Both the position numbers and the translations under genes were made by a program. DNA of 34,157 bases from Candidatus Binatus sp. (lineage in GTDB: Bacteria; Desulfobacterota; Binatia; Binatales; Binataceae), in NCBI RefSeq assembly GCF_036567905.1, contig NZ_DATCTO010000069.1:91899-126055 (forward strand). The letters are read 5' to 3'. Positions 15,538-23,481 of this stretch are shown one piece after another; the stretch's first letter is position 1, and every line of letters begins with the position of its first letter. The notes beneath the pieces are model-generated. The model did no database searches and was not told the origin of the DNA. It worked only from the letters and a program-made list of their open reading frames with translations.

Positions 15538-15879
15538 ATGGCGGCAATGGGCGAGGGCGACCGGATCGTCCTCATCGATCGCAGGCTCTTCAAAGACGAC
15601 AACACCCGGATTTTCGTGGGCGTCGTCGAGCAAACCGATGGTGTCCTGGTGCGCGCCCGCGGCTTCGTATTTCACGTCAGCTCCTACGAGGTCGCCGGAC
15701 AGGAACGCCGCGGCGAAGAGCGCGTGCGCATATTTTCGATGGGTTCCGGGGACATCGTCTACCTGCTGCCCAAGGAGCAGGACATCTCGCGCCTGATGCT
15801 CAAGCGCTCGCCCAAGTCGATGACGCTCAGCGACGGCGAATACGCGATGGACCTGAGCGACTTTCTGCTCCGCGCGTGA
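15538..15879 (+). CDS. Small beta-rich protein of unknown function
   Basis: This 113-residue protein has a strong ribosome binding site, AGGAGG at 15524-15529, eight bases before the ATG. The first ~80 residues are dominated by short hydrophobic/polar alternations (DRIVLIDRRL, TRIFVGVVEQ, GVLVRARGFVFHV, RVRIFSMG, DIVYLLPKE), suggesting a small beta-barrel of SH3/Sm type. The C-terminal third is acidic to mixed (SDGEYAMDLSDFLLRA). I do not recognise a family. It follows the TPR/PIN gene by 157 bp, with a strong palindrome between them, so operon membership is doubtful although strand and order would allow it. Confidence 0.78.
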   Translation: MAAMGEGDRIVLIDRRLFKDDNTRIFVGVVEQTDGVLVRARGFVFHVSSYEVAGQERRGEERVRIFSMGSGDIVYLLPKEQDISRLMLKRSPKSMTLSDGEYAMDLSDFLLRA

Positions 15880-15888
15880 CGCCGCCGG

Positions 15889-16758
15889 CTATAGCTTCCC
15901 GACGAACTCGATAATCGCTGCCGCGGTATCGCCGGGATTGTCCAGCGGCACGTGATGGAACGCGCGCGGAATTTCCTTCAGCACCGATCCGCGAATCTTC
16001 CGATGCATCCGCGCAACGTGCGACCGGCTCACCATACCGCTCTGATCGCCGCGCAGCAGCAGCGTCGGCATCGTGATCTGCTTCAGCTTCGGCCTGGTCA
16101 TCCGGTTGCCATGCTTGCGCCAGGCCCGCGTCTGCGGATCGAAGCGAAACGCCCACGCGCCACTGGGCAGCTGCTCGGCGCCGAGCAACGCGAGCCGCTC
16201 GATTTCCAACCGCGTCAGATTCGTTTCGGGCGGGTGCAGGCGAAACTTGCGGATGATGTCGCGGGCCGAGCGCAGCTCGGGACGAACGCCGCCGTGCGAT
16301 CGCCGGCGCCATCGCCACATCAGTCGGCGAAACAGCGGCGGCCCTCCGTGCGGCGCATCTACCATGACCAGCGCGTCGAGCAACTCCGGATGCGTGACGG
16401 CCACCCACTGCGCGACCACCCCGCCCATCGAATGTCCAACCAGCACCACGCGCGTGCCGAGGCTGTCGATTAGGCCACGGACGTCTTTCAGATACGCCGG
16501 CGGCCCGTAGTTCCTTGAATCCGCCCACTGGCTGCGCCCATGACCGCGAAAATCAAGCGCGAGCACGCGCCCGTATGCGGTCAGCATCGGAGCGACGCCG
16601 TCCCACCAATGCGCATGCGCCGCGCCGCCGTGGAGCAGAATGAAAGTGCGTTTGTCGGGATCGCCGCCCCAATCCAGATAATGAAGCTTGAGTCCTTCAA
16701 CCTCGAGGTATCGGTGGGTCGGCTCCGTTAGCACGGTAGCCGCTTGCTCTTGTGCCAT
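15889..16758 (-). CDS. Alpha/beta hydrolase
   Basis: This ~289-residue protein has all hydrolase landmarks: LLHGGAAHAHWWDG (41-54) with the oxyanion hole, LDFRGHGRSQW (68-78), nucleophile elbow GHSMGG with Ser110, acid candidate Asp238 in LLLRGDQSG, and His268 or His269 in RAFHHVPLDNP. The RGHGRS and HHVPLDNP wording is typical of the epoxide/lactone/ester hydrolase-like alpha/beta superfamily rather than of lipases. The frame continues to an ATG at 16794, adding 12 residues. Neither start has a good Shine-Dalgarno; I chose the inner ATG because homologous sequence begins soon after it. It converges on the small gene at 15538 and is divergent from the SDR at 16902. The substrate is unknown. 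Confidence 0.9.
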   Translation of the reverse strand: MAQEQAATVLTEPTHRYLEVEGLKLHYLDWGGDPDKRTFILLHGGAAHAHWWDGVAPMLTAYGRVLALDFRGHGRSQWADSRNYGPPAYLKDVRGLIDSLGTRVVLVGHSMGGVVAQWVAVTHPELLDALVMVDAPHGGPPLFRRLMWRWRRRSHGGVRPELRSARDIIRKFRLHPPETNLTRLEIERLALLGAEQLPSGAWAFRFDPQTRAWRKHGNRMTRPKLKQITMPTLLLRGDQSGMVSRSHVARMHRKIRGSVLKEIPRAFHHVPLDNPGDTAAAIIEFVGKL

Positions 16759-16901
16759 AGCCGGCAATTCTATTCGACCCCGAATCGCGAGCATAGATTT
16801 TCATGCGCGCGATTGCGCCGGGTTGGTTGCTCGCTTGCTGGAAGCGCGCCGTCCCCTCGTGCTAACAACCGCACGAGAACCGTTGCCAGGGAGTATCTTT
16901 G

Positions 16902-17687
16902 ATGGCGCTCAGACTCGAAAACAAAAACGCACTGATCACCGGCGGCGCCAGCGGAATCGGACGCGCGACCGCGATTCGATTCGCCGAAGAGGGCGCCAAC
17001 GTCTTCGTTGCCGATCGCCATTTCGCCGCCGCCGAGGAAACCGCCGCCGCGGTTAAAAAGCTCGGCCGCAGCTCGACCGCGTATCAGGTCGATACCAGCG
17101 ACGAGGCGCAGGTCAATGCGATGGTGGCGCAGATGGTCAAGGAGTTCGGCAGCGTGAACATCGTGGTCGCAGCGGCAGGAATTTCACACGCGCACTATGG
17201 TGAAGAAGGCCAGCCCGACGTCGCCTTTCTGAGCAACAAGTCCTTTGCCAACTGGCGCAAGGTTCTCAGCGTCAACCTTGACGGCGTGTTCCTGACCGAT
17301 CGCGCCTGCGCCGACGCGATGATCAAGGCGGGCAACGGCGGACGCATCATAAATATCGCCTCTGCCGCAGCGCGAATCCCGCTCCCGGGCGCCGGCGAAT
17401 ATTCGGTCAGCAAGGCGGGCGTCTGGATGCTGACGCGGGTGCTCGCCACCGAGTTGGCGCCGTTCAATATCACTGCCAACGCGATCGGCCCCGGCTTCAT
17501 CAAGACTCCGATGACCGCCGAGCTTCAGCAGATGCCCGACCTTTCGCCGCTGATGCAGCGCGTGCCGATGAATCGGATGGGCGAGCCGGTCGATGTCGCC
17601 AACACCGCGCTGTTCCTCGCCGGCGAAGACGGCCGCTACTACACCGGATCGATTCTGCATCCCGACGGCGGAATCGTCATGCAGTGA
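16902..17687 (+). CDS. SDR family oxidoreductase
   Basis: This 261-residue classical short-chain dehydrogenase has the cofactor motif TGGASGIG (13-20), an acidic residue after strand 2 (VADRH, Asp38) favouring NAD(H), Asn125 in SVNLDG, and the catalytic Ser154, Tyr167 and Lys171 (EYSVSKAG). The usual NNAG is replaced by VAAAG (89-93). PGFIKTPM in the C-terminal part and the terminal YYTGSILHPDGGIVMQ match the family. The ATG at 16902 is preceded at 8 bases by AGGGAG (16888-16893), which decides the start over the TTG at 16899. The substrate is unknown; such enzymes interconvert alcohols and ketones. Confidence 0.93.
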   Translation: MALRLENKNALITGGASGIGRATAIRFAEEGANVFVADRHFAAAEETAAAVKKLGRSSTAYQVDTSDEAQVNAMVAQMVKEFGSVNIVVAAAGISHAHYGEEGQPDVAFLSNKSFANWRKVLSVNLDGVFLTDRACADAMIKAGNGGRIINIASAAARIPLPGAGEYSVSKAGVWMLTRVLATELAPFNITANAIGPGFIKTPMTAELQQMPDLSPLMQRVPMNRMGEPVDVANTALFLAGEDGRYYTGSILHPDGGIVMQ

Positions 17688-17690
17688 CCA

Positions 17691-18131
17691 GTGATAAAGT
17701 GGAAAAGTGAAAAAGGCGTGGGCATCGAATCGCCAACGACATTGACTCGTAACTGCTTGATCGCGGCGTTTGTCGTTGCATCACTGGCTCTGGGCGGATT
17801 GAGTTCTTCCGCGCTGGCGCAGGTCCCGACTGCGACGCCGTCGCCCATGATGCTGCCTGCAATTGCGCAGATTCAGCTTTTACCGGTGCCTGGATACGGG
17901 CCGGCGCCGCTGACCGTTGGCTTCATCCTGTCGAGCGCCAATCCGGAGACCGTGCTCCAATCCTTCATATGGAATTTCGGCGATGGACAAGTCTCGACGC
18001 TGCCGCCGACCGCGATGTTCCACACCTACACCAAGCCCGGCAGCTACGTGGTCACTGTGACTGCGACCACGGCGGACGGCCATTCCGCGTCATCGCTCGC
18101 AGGCGTGGTCGTGACGCAGCCCGCGCGCTAG
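17691..18131 (+). CDS. Secreted PKD-domain protein
   Basis: This ~146-residue protein has a signal peptide (core LIAAFVVASLALGGLSSSALA, cleavage near residue 43). A short Pro/Thr-rich linker (PTATPSP) follows, then one PKD domain at about 65-143 with the signature WNFGDG (94-99) and HTYTKPGSYVVTVTATT. PKD domains are Ig-like extracellular modules for protein-protein or carbohydrate contact and are seldom found alone in so small a protein. The start is uncertain: GTG at 17691, four bases after the SDR stop, or GTG at 17718, which trims the unusual MIKWKSEKG lead. AAAAGG lies close to the latter. Periplasmic or extracellular location is likely. Confidence 0.8.
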   Translation: MIKWKSEKGVGIESPTTLTRNCLIAAFVVASLALGGLSSSALAQVPTATPSPMMLPAIAQIQLLPVPGYGPAPLTVGFILSSANPETVLQSFIWNFGDGQVSTLPPTAMFHTYTKPGSYVVTVTATTADGHSASSLAGVVVTQPAR

Positions 18132-18163
18132 CAGCGCCGCGCGCCGCGGGTGACTGAAAAACG

Positions 18164-18844
18164 CTAGTCCTTCAGCATCTCGATCGTGCCCGTGTCGAGA
18201 TCGTAAATGCCGCCGACAATCTTCAGCTCGCCCGATTTGACCATCGCCGACAGCGCCTGCGAAGCGGCAAGATTTTTCATCACCAGCTTCACATTCTCGC
18301 GCACCGCATTTTCGACCGGATCGCCCGGCATGCCACGGGTTGCGCGCACCGCCGGGTACAACTCTTTGAGCATCGGGCCGACGTTTTCGTTATCATAACT
18401 CTCGACTGCGGCGGTCACCGCGCCGCATCGGCGATGCCCCAGTACCATCACCACCCGCACGCCGAGATGCTTGACCGAGTAGTCGAGGCTTTCGATTACC
18501 ACCTGGTCGGCGCTGTTGCCCGCCACCCGCGCGGTGAATATATCGCCAAGTCCGCGGTCAAAAATTATCTCGGGCGGCGTCCGCGAATCCGAGCATGCCA
18601 GCACCGCGGCGAACGGATGCTGTCCCCTGGCCAGTTCGGCGCGCCGCGCCGGCGTCTGATTGGGATGTTCCAGCTTGCCGGCAACGAAACGCTGATTGCC
18701 CTCGAGCAGCAGCTTGAGCGCCTGCTCGGCACTCAGCGTAGGCTCGTGGGCCGCGGCTATTGCCGCGCGTGTCGTAGCGATCGACAGCGCGGCCAAAGCC
18801 AGCACCATCGATATTCTCAGCATGATTCTCTTATGTCGAATCAC
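18164..18844 (-). CDS. Beta-class carbonic anhydrase with signal peptide
   Basis: This 226-residue protein has a signal peptide (MLRISMVLALAALSIATTRAAIAA, cleavage near residue 31), so it is periplasmic. The mature part is a beta-carbonic anhydrase: zinc ligands Cys84, His137 and Cys140 with the Asp86-Arg88 dyad in ACSDSRTPPE and GHRRCGAV, plus the ARVAGN helix start. It interconverts CO2 and bicarbonate. A periplasmic beta-CA suggests CO2 trapping or pH buffering of the periplasm. A second in-frame ATG seven codons in (18823) would also leave the signal intact. It is transcribed divergently from the TPR lipoprotein gene across 87 bp. Confidence 0.93.
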   Translation of the reverse strand: MIRHKRIMLRISMVLALAALSIATTRAAIAAAHEPTLSAEQALKLLLEGNQRFVAGKLEHPNQTPARRAELARGQHPFAAVLACSDSRTPPEIIFDRGLGDIFTARVAGNSADQVVIESLDYSVKHLGVRVVMVLGHRRCGAVTAAVESYDNENVGPMLKELYPAVRATRGMPGDPVENAVRENVKLVMKNLAASQALSAMVKSGELKIVGGIYDLDTGTIEMLKD

Positions 18845-18931
18845 CGTCGCTTCTCCCTGTCTGTTTTACGGTTTCGAACGCTTCGCACTTCGGCATTGAC
18901 ACGGCGCGGCTATTCGCCAGTATTGGTAGCG

Positions 18932-19471
18932 ATGCGACATAAATCCAGCACCAGCGTAGTTTCCATACCCGTGACCAACCCGGCGAGGCGAATCCTGTTT
19001 GCGCTCGTGCTCGGCGTCTTCGCTCTCATCGGTGCGGGATGCATGGGCGATCAGATCGACGCCACCAAGCTGTTGGTTCAACAGCAACAGGAGCAGCTCG
19101 AGCATCAGCAACAGGAGATCGAAGCCCTCCAGGTGAATCAGAATCAGGGCTACACACCCGGCGCCGCGGCGTCTTCTCCGGGCGGATGCGACAAAGGCGT
19201 CGAAACGGCTGCGAGCCAGCGCGGCGGCGACCGCTTTGCCGCCGGCGACTTCTCCAAGGCGCTCGGATATTACCAGGATGCGCTCTCGGCCTGCCGCACT
19301 GACCCCCGAGCCGAGGTCAACGTGGCGCGCACCTACGAGGCGCTCGGCAACAAAGTCGCCGCCGTCAACCATTATAGAAAGGCGGCAGACAACAACAGCG
19401 CCGTTGTCAGCGACGCCTCGGAAGAGGCCAGGCTTGCGCTCGAACGCATGCAAGCCTCGCGGCTGCCCTGA
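18932..19471 (+). CDS. TPR-containing lipoprotein
   Basis: This 179-residue protein has a lipoprotein signal: basic N-terminus with ARR, hydrophobic core ILFALVLGVFAL and lipobox LIGAGC with Cys37 as the lipidation site. A glutamine-rich coiled coil (about 45-72, with VQQQQEQLEHQQQEIEALQ) follows, then a TPR-like helical region (about 85-170: GDRFAAGDFSKALGYYQDALSAC and VARTYEALGNKVAAVNHYRKA). The layout resembles YbgF/CpoB-type periplasmic coiled-coil-plus-TPR proteins but is shorter, with one pair of repeats. The frame is open far upstream (to 18434), but that portion is the antisense of the carbonic anhydrase gene. The ATG at 18932 directly precedes the signal sequence. It probably acts at the inner leaflet of the outer membrane. 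Confidence 0.85.
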   Translation: MRHKSSTSVVSIPVTNPARRILFALVLGVFALIGAGCMGDQIDATKLLVQQQQEQLEHQQQEIEALQVNQNQGYTPGAAASSPGGCDKGVETAASQRGGDRFAAGDFSKALGYYQDALSACRTDPRAEVNVARTYEALGNKVAAVNHYRKAADNNSAVVSDASEEARLALERMQASRLP

Positions 19472-19538
19472 TAGCGGACGGCGCCCGCGAGGGCCGCCGA
19501 CGCGACGGATCGGCAATCGTCGATTGAAGACTTGAACA

Positions 19539-20150
19539 ATGCCGCAGAACCAACCGCAGGAGTGTCAGTCTAACGACACAGATAGGAGAGTAGGATTGCG
19601 AGCCGTCCTGCTCTCGTTGACCGTTCTTGCGACAACCAGCGCCGTCCAAGCCGTCATTTTTTTTCTGACCGGAAGCGTTGCTCTGCTAACCGACTTAATT
19701 CACAACACCGGCGACGCGCTGACGGCCGTACCGCTCGCAATATCGTTTGTTCGACCCTCCCGGCGCGCATCGCGCAACGCGGAACTATTTGTTCTTGGTG
19801 CAATCCTCGTAAGTGCGGTGGCTGCGGGAATTGAGGCCATAAGGCGCGTCGCAGGCGGCCGCCCCCCAGATCACTTGCTCGTGCTGGCTGCGGGTGGCGT
19901 GGTCGGAGCAATCGGTAACTGGACAGCCGCTCAAATCCGCACCCGGACGGGACGCGCGATAAACAACGCAGCTTTGATGGCGGACGGCGACCACGCCCTG
20001 ATCGATGCGTTCGTGAGCCTTGCCGTGGTGTTGAGCGCGCTGCTGGTTTATCTAGGCTTTTCGATTGCCGATCCGCTCATCGCGCTTGCATCGGTGGTAA
20101 TCATCGTCCTCATCACGATTCATGCGTGGCGGATCATCGCCTCGAATTAG
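19539..20150 (+). CDS. Shortened cation diffusion facilitator (CDF) family protein
   Basis: The frame gives 203 residues with CDF-type membrane helices: GSVALLTDLIHNTGDALTAVP (46-66) holds the metal-site pattern Asp52, His55, Asp59, and AALMADGDHALIDAFVSLAVV (144-164) holds the second HxxxD-like site (His152, Asp156). CDF proteins exchange divalent metals such as Zn or Fe for protons. Family members run ~290-320 residues; this one ends right after the last TM helix, without the ferredoxin-like cytoplasmic domain. The YG-rich loop usually found before helix 3 is reduced to RASRNAELFV. It may be a decaying gene or a membrane-only variant. ATG 19539 is used; TTG 19596 has a better Shine-Dalgarno (AGGAG 19584-19588) but would cut the conserved N-terminal region. 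Confidence 0.72.
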   Translation: MPQNQPQECQSNDTDRRVGLRAVLLSLTVLATTSAVQAVIFFLTGSVALLTDLIHNTGDALTAVPLAISFVRPSRRASRNAELFVLGAILVSAVAAGIEAIRRVAGGRPPDHLLVLAAGGVVGAIGNWTAAQIRTRTGRAINNAALMADGDHALIDAFVSLAVVLSALLVYLGFSIADPLIALASVVIIVLITIHAWRIIASN

Positions 20151-20231
20151 ACACTACCCGCCTGAGGTTGGTTCTGCTCGTCCCGCTCGGTAGTCTCGAT
20201 AGTGGAGTGACGCGCGTCGCTCCCCATTCCC

Positions 20232-21245
20232 ATGGACGATGGCAACAATGAATCTTCCGACCTGACCGGCTCGCGCCCCCGCCGAATTGCAATTATCACT
20301 GCCGGCGGCGACGCTCCCGGGATGAACGCCGCCATTCGCGCCGTGGTCCGCAGTGCGACGGTCGCCGGAATCGAGGTGATTGGTTTCAGACGCGGCTACG
20401 AGGGCCTGATCCGCGACCTGGCCGAGCCGCTGGGCAGTCGTTCCGTCGCCAACGTAATCCAGCGCGGCGGGACCTTCCTGGAGACCTCGCGCTCGGTCGA
20501 GTTCCGCACTCCCGCTGCCCGAGGGCTGGCAGCCCGCAACTTGAAACGTCACCAAATCGAGGCGCTCATCGTCGTCGGCGGCGAGGGCTCGATGATCGGC
20601 GCGACAATCTTCGGCGCCGAAACGGGCATTCCGGTCTTCGTCATCCCGGCCTCGATCGACAACGACATCCCCGGCACCGACTACTCAATCGGCTTCGACA
20701 CCGCGGTCAACACCGCGCTCGATGCGATCGATCGCATTCGGGACACCGCATTCGCCTACGAACGCGTCTTTTGTGTCGAGGTGATGGGCCGGGACTCGGG
20801 TTTTATCGCATTGGCGGTTGCTCTCGGTGCTGGCGCCAAGGCGGTCGTCGTCCCCGAGATTCCGTTCAACCTCGACGACATCTGCGATCGTGTCGAAGAC
20901 AGCCATCGCCGCGGCAAACGCTCGACGATTGTCGTGGTCTCGGAGGGACCGCGCACCGGGGGCGTCATCCCGGTCGCCGAGGCGCTTACCGCCAGACTGC
21001 ACATGCAGGCGCGCGTGGTTGTGATCGGCCACGTCCAGCGCGGCGGAGCGCCCACGGCCAGGGACCGCTTGCTGGCGAGCCGGATGGGCGCCGGCGCCGT
21101 CAAGGCCATTCTCGACGGCGCCGTGCCTTCACTAATTGGCGAGGAGCGGGGCGCGATTGTTTGCGTTCCGCTAGGCGAGGCGGTCAATCGGCGCCGCCTG
21201 CTGGACCCATTGCTGATCGATCTCGTCCATCAGCTCTCCACCTGA
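20232..21245 (+). CDS. pfkA: 6-phosphofructokinase
   Basis: This 337-residue protein has the PFK landmarks: TAGGDAPGMNAAIR (23-36), RGGTFLETSRS (78-88), VGGEGSMIGA (115-124), PASIDNDIPGTDYSIGFDTA (139-158) with catalytic Asp143, VMGRDSGFIA, and GHVQRGGAPTARDR. It phosphorylates fructose 6-phosphate in glycolysis. The ATP/PPi discriminating position is Gly119, the ATP-type residue, so ATP use is favoured. Two usual residues differ: the Mg-binding Asp of GGDGS is Glu118, and Thr of GTIDND is Ser141, as in some group III/actinobacterial-type enzymes. It follows the CDF gene by 81 bp, with no other glycolytic gene nearby. A 13-residue hydrophilic N-terminal extension precedes the fold. Confidence 0.93.
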   Translation: MDDGNNESSDLTGSRPRRIAIITAGGDAPGMNAAIRAVVRSATVAGIEVIGFRRGYEGLIRDLAEPLGSRSVANVIQRGGTFLETSRSVEFRTPAARGLAARNLKRHQIEALIVVGGEGSMIGATIFGAETGIPVFVIPASIDNDIPGTDYSIGFDTAVNTALDAIDRIRDTAFAYERVFCVEVMGRDSGFIALAVALGAGAKAVVVPEIPFNLDDICDRVEDSHRRGKRSTIVVVSEGPRTGGVIPVAEALTARLHMQARVVVIGHVQRGGAPTARDRLLASRMGAGAVKAILDGAVPSLIGEERGAIVCVPLGEAVNRRRLLDPLLIDLVHQLST

Positions 21246-21340
21246 GTCTTGCCTCGTCCCAGTTAAGCTGCCGCGTCCCACGCCACTTCCGCGGCGCTCG
21301 GAGTGACACAAAAAAGTTCTAACAGGCCCCTACGACTTCG

Positions 21341-21430
21341 CTCAGGCTAAACTCCGGCCGCATCTTTTCTTGATACTAAGGTGCAGGGGTTACCCCTGCA
21401 AATCCACGGCGGGTTTCACCTACGATTAAG
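21341..21430 (-). repeat. Palindromic repeat element, copy 2 (inverted orientation)
   Basis: Reverse-oriented copy of the element at 27401-27499. Plus-strand order is the terminal repeat CAGGCTAAA (21343-21351, one mismatch to CAGGGTAAA), then CTCCGGCCGCATC, the hairpin core GTGCAGGGGTTACCCCTGCA (21381-21400) and the second inverted repeat, in which AAATCC-GGGTTT has one mismatch (21400-21416). The other terminal repeat is lost after CGATTAAG. It fills most of the gap between pfkA and the SDR gene. Confidence 0.78.
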
Positions 21431-21509
21431 TTCCGCGTCTGCGCCTCTCGCCATCGCGTCGCAACAATGCGATAAATCTCAGCGAAACCTCCGGGAGGAA
21501 ATTTTCATT

Positions 21510-22286
21510 TTGAACAATCCATTCAGTGTCGAAGGCAAAGTTACGATCGTGACCGGCGGCGGGACCGGAATCGGCGAGTCGATCGCCAAGGAGTTCGCGC
21601 TGCGCGGTGCGCCGGTGCTGATCGCCAGCCGCAAGCTCGAAAACCTCGAGCGCGTGCGCGACGAAATTCGCAAGGCAGGCGGCAAATGCGAGATGACCCA
21701 GGTCGACGTCCGCGACGCCGAGCAATGCGACAAGATGGTGGCGGAGGCGGTCAGGCAGTTCGGCCGTCTCGACGTGCTGATTAACAATCACGGCGCCAGC
21801 ATCGCGGCGCCGTCGTTGAATCTCTCGCCCAACGGATGGCGCGCGGTGGTCGGAATCAATCTCGACGGCGTGTTCTTCTGCTCCAAGGCGGCGGCCCGCC
21901 AATTCATCGAGCAGAAGAGCCCCGGCTCGATCGTCAATATCTCTTCGACTGCGGGCGTGCATGGTTCGCCCTTTATGCTTCCGTACGGCGCGTCAAAAGC
22001 GGGCGTCATCAACCTGACTGTTTCTCACGCCAGCGAATGGGGCTCGATGGGCATCCGTGTCAACTGCATCGCGCCCGGCCCGATCGATACCGAAGGCGCC
22101 GCGCCGCGCGTATGGCCAAATCCAAAGGTCAAGGAGATGGTTGCGCGATCGCGCGCGCTGCAGCGCTTCGGCCGCGTCGAGGAAATCGCCTACCCGTGCA
22201 TCTTTCTTGCGTCCGACGCGTCGAGCTACGTTACCGGCGCGCTGCTGATTATCGACGGCGGCGAAGGCATGCGAATTTCCGAGTAA
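21510..22286 (+). CDS. SDR family oxidoreductase, TGGGTGIG type
   Basis: This 258-residue classical SDR has TGGGTGIG (15-22), SRKLENLERV after strand 2 (Arg41 favours NADPH), NNHG (92-95), and the catalytic Ser146, Tyr159 and Lys163 (NISSTAG, PYGASKAG). The RKLE/TGGGTGIG wording resembles 2,4-dienoyl-CoA and trans-2-enoyl-CoA reductase-like SDRs, but the catalytic tyrosine is present, so a 3-oxoacyl or other ketone reductase fits equally well. GGGAGGA (21493-21499) lies ten bases before a TTG at 21510, which decides the start; the frame continues upstream through the palindromic repeat to 21381 but that part is not coding-like. Two MaoC dehydratases follow at 64 and 40 bp, suggesting a shared acyl-chain pathway. 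Confidence 0.92.
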   Translation: MNNPFSVEGKVTIVTGGGTGIGESIAKEFALRGAPVLIASRKLENLERVRDEIRKAGGKCEMTQVDVRDAEQCDKMVAEAVRQFGRLDVLINNHGASIAAPSLNLSPNGWRAVVGINLDGVFFCSKAAARQFIEQKSPGSIVNISSTAGVHGSPFMLPYGASKAGVINLTVSHASEWGSMGIRVNCIAPGPIDTEGAAPRVWPNPKVKEMVARSRALQRFGRVEEIAYPCIFLASDASSYVTGALLIIDGGEGMRISE

Positions 22287-22350
22287 GTGGACAAACCGAT
22301 CGAGCAACAGTAAGTAATTCCCTCGACCCTAGCGAGAGAGGTTGATTGAT

Positions 22351-22809
22351 ATGGCTGACAAGAGCGCCGTCGGGAAAACCGGCAAACCATTCAAGATGCA
22401 CGTCGATTGGAGCAAGGTCCGCGAGTTCGCCCGCGCGATCAAAGACCCCAATCCGCTCTACTTCGACCCGGAACTGGCGAAGAAGGAAATGGGCGGAATC
22501 CCCGTACCGGTCACGTTTCTGCAGACCAGCGCGTTTTGGACCGACGAGAGCTCCAGCCCCGGCTTCGGCGGCTTCGACTTGCGCCGTATCCTGCACGGCG
22601 AGCAGGAGTTCGAATTCTTCAAGCCAATCTTTGTCGGCGACACGCTGACCGGCGTTTCCAAAGTCGCCGACGTGCTCGAGAAGGAAGGCGGTCGCGGCGG
22701 CAAGATGACGCTGCTGATCACGGAAACCGAGTACACCAACCAGAAGGGCGAGAAAGTCGCGATTGCGCGCTCAACGCTGATCGAGACCGGACAAGCGGTC
22801 AAAGCGTAA
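22351..22809 (+). CDS. MaoC-like FAS1-type dehydratase subunit (HadA-like)
   Basis: This 152-residue single hot-dog-fold protein matches the N-terminal MaoC/FAS1-like dehydratase domain: REFARAIKDPNPLYFDPELA (about 24-43), VPVTFLQTS, ILHGEQEFEFFKPIFVGDTLTGVSKV and a C-terminal TEYTNQKGEKVAIARSTLIE. The residue pair Asp/His of the active site is missing (Asp32, then Asn34 and Tyr37), as in the structural HadA/HadC subunits of (3R)-hydroxyacyl dehydratases, which pair with a catalytic HadB. The next gene encodes such a HadB-like protein 40 bp downstream. AGAGAGG about 9 bases before 22351 supports that ATG over one at 22342. Confidence 0.92.
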   Translation: MADKSAVGKTGKPFKMHVDWSKVREFARAIKDPNPLYFDPELAKKEMGGIPVPVTFLQTSAFWTDESSSPGFGGFDLRRILHGEQEFEFFKPIFVGDTLTGVSKVADVLEKEGGRGGKMTLLITETEYTNQKGEKVAIARSTLIETGQAVKA

Positions 22810-22849
22810 TCGGGCGGCCCGCGCAAAACGATTCAATCGGAAGATCAAA

Positions 22850-23269
22850 ATGGCAAAACTCAAATTCGATTCGATCAAAGTCGGCGACGAGATTCCAAAA
22901 ATCGAGATCAGAGGCGTGACCCGTCCCGATTTCGTCCGCTATGCGGGCGCGTCAGGCGACTTCGTCCCACTGCATTACGATCAGACCTTTGTCGAGGCGG
23001 CCGGAATCCCGACCGTCTTCGCGCAGGGGATGTTCACCGCGGGCCTGCTCTCGAAGGCCGTCACCGATTACGCCGGCGTCGGCAACGTGCGCCGCTTCCA
23101 GGTGCGCTTCGCCACGCGGGTATGGCCCGGTGACGTCGTCACCTGCACCGGCAAAGTCACCAACAAGCTCGAGAAGGACGGCGAGAAGCAGATCGAGGGC
23201 GACTTGATCGTGCTCAATCAAAAGGGCGAGCCCGCGATTCGCGGCAGCTTCCGCGCCGCCTGCGCGTAG
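22850..23269 (+). CDS. MaoC family dehydratase, catalytic subunit (HadB-like)
   Basis: This 139-residue hot-dog-fold protein has the hydratase-2 active-site motif YAGASGDFVPLHYD, with catalytic Asp37 and His42. It also has VFAQGMFTAGLLSKAV, RFQVRFATRVWPGDVV and TNKLEKDGEKQIEGDL. With the upstream HadA-like subunit it should form a heterodimeric (3R)-hydroxyacyl-CoA or -ACP dehydratase. The adjacent SDR could supply or consume the hydroxyacyl substrate, making a short reductase/dehydratase module of fatty-acid, polyketide or degradation metabolism; which one is not decidable. It is the last gene of that operon: a 212-bp gap without recognisable features follows. Confidence 0.93.
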   Translation: MAKLKFDSIKVGDEIPKIEIRGVTRPDFVRYAGASGDFVPLHYDQTFVEAAGIPTVFAQGMFTAGLLSKAVTDYAGVGNVRRFQVRFATRVWPGDVVTCTGKVTNKLEKDGEKQIEGDLIVLNQKGEPAIRGSFRAACA

Positions 23270-23481
23270 GCAGCACCCCGGTCAGGAGAGCAAAGGGAAG
23301 GGTGCAGGGCTTGGCGCCTGCCTGTGGATGGAATTGTTCAAGGATTGTGGATAGTTAGCGCTTAAGTTTGCTCTTTCGCTTGATAAGCTGGGCAGAATCC
23401 AGCAAAGAAGACGGATAAGTTTTACTCTGGCTGGGCGGGTGGGCTTTCGCAGGCCGGCTTGGAGGCGCAACATAGTCTTTG

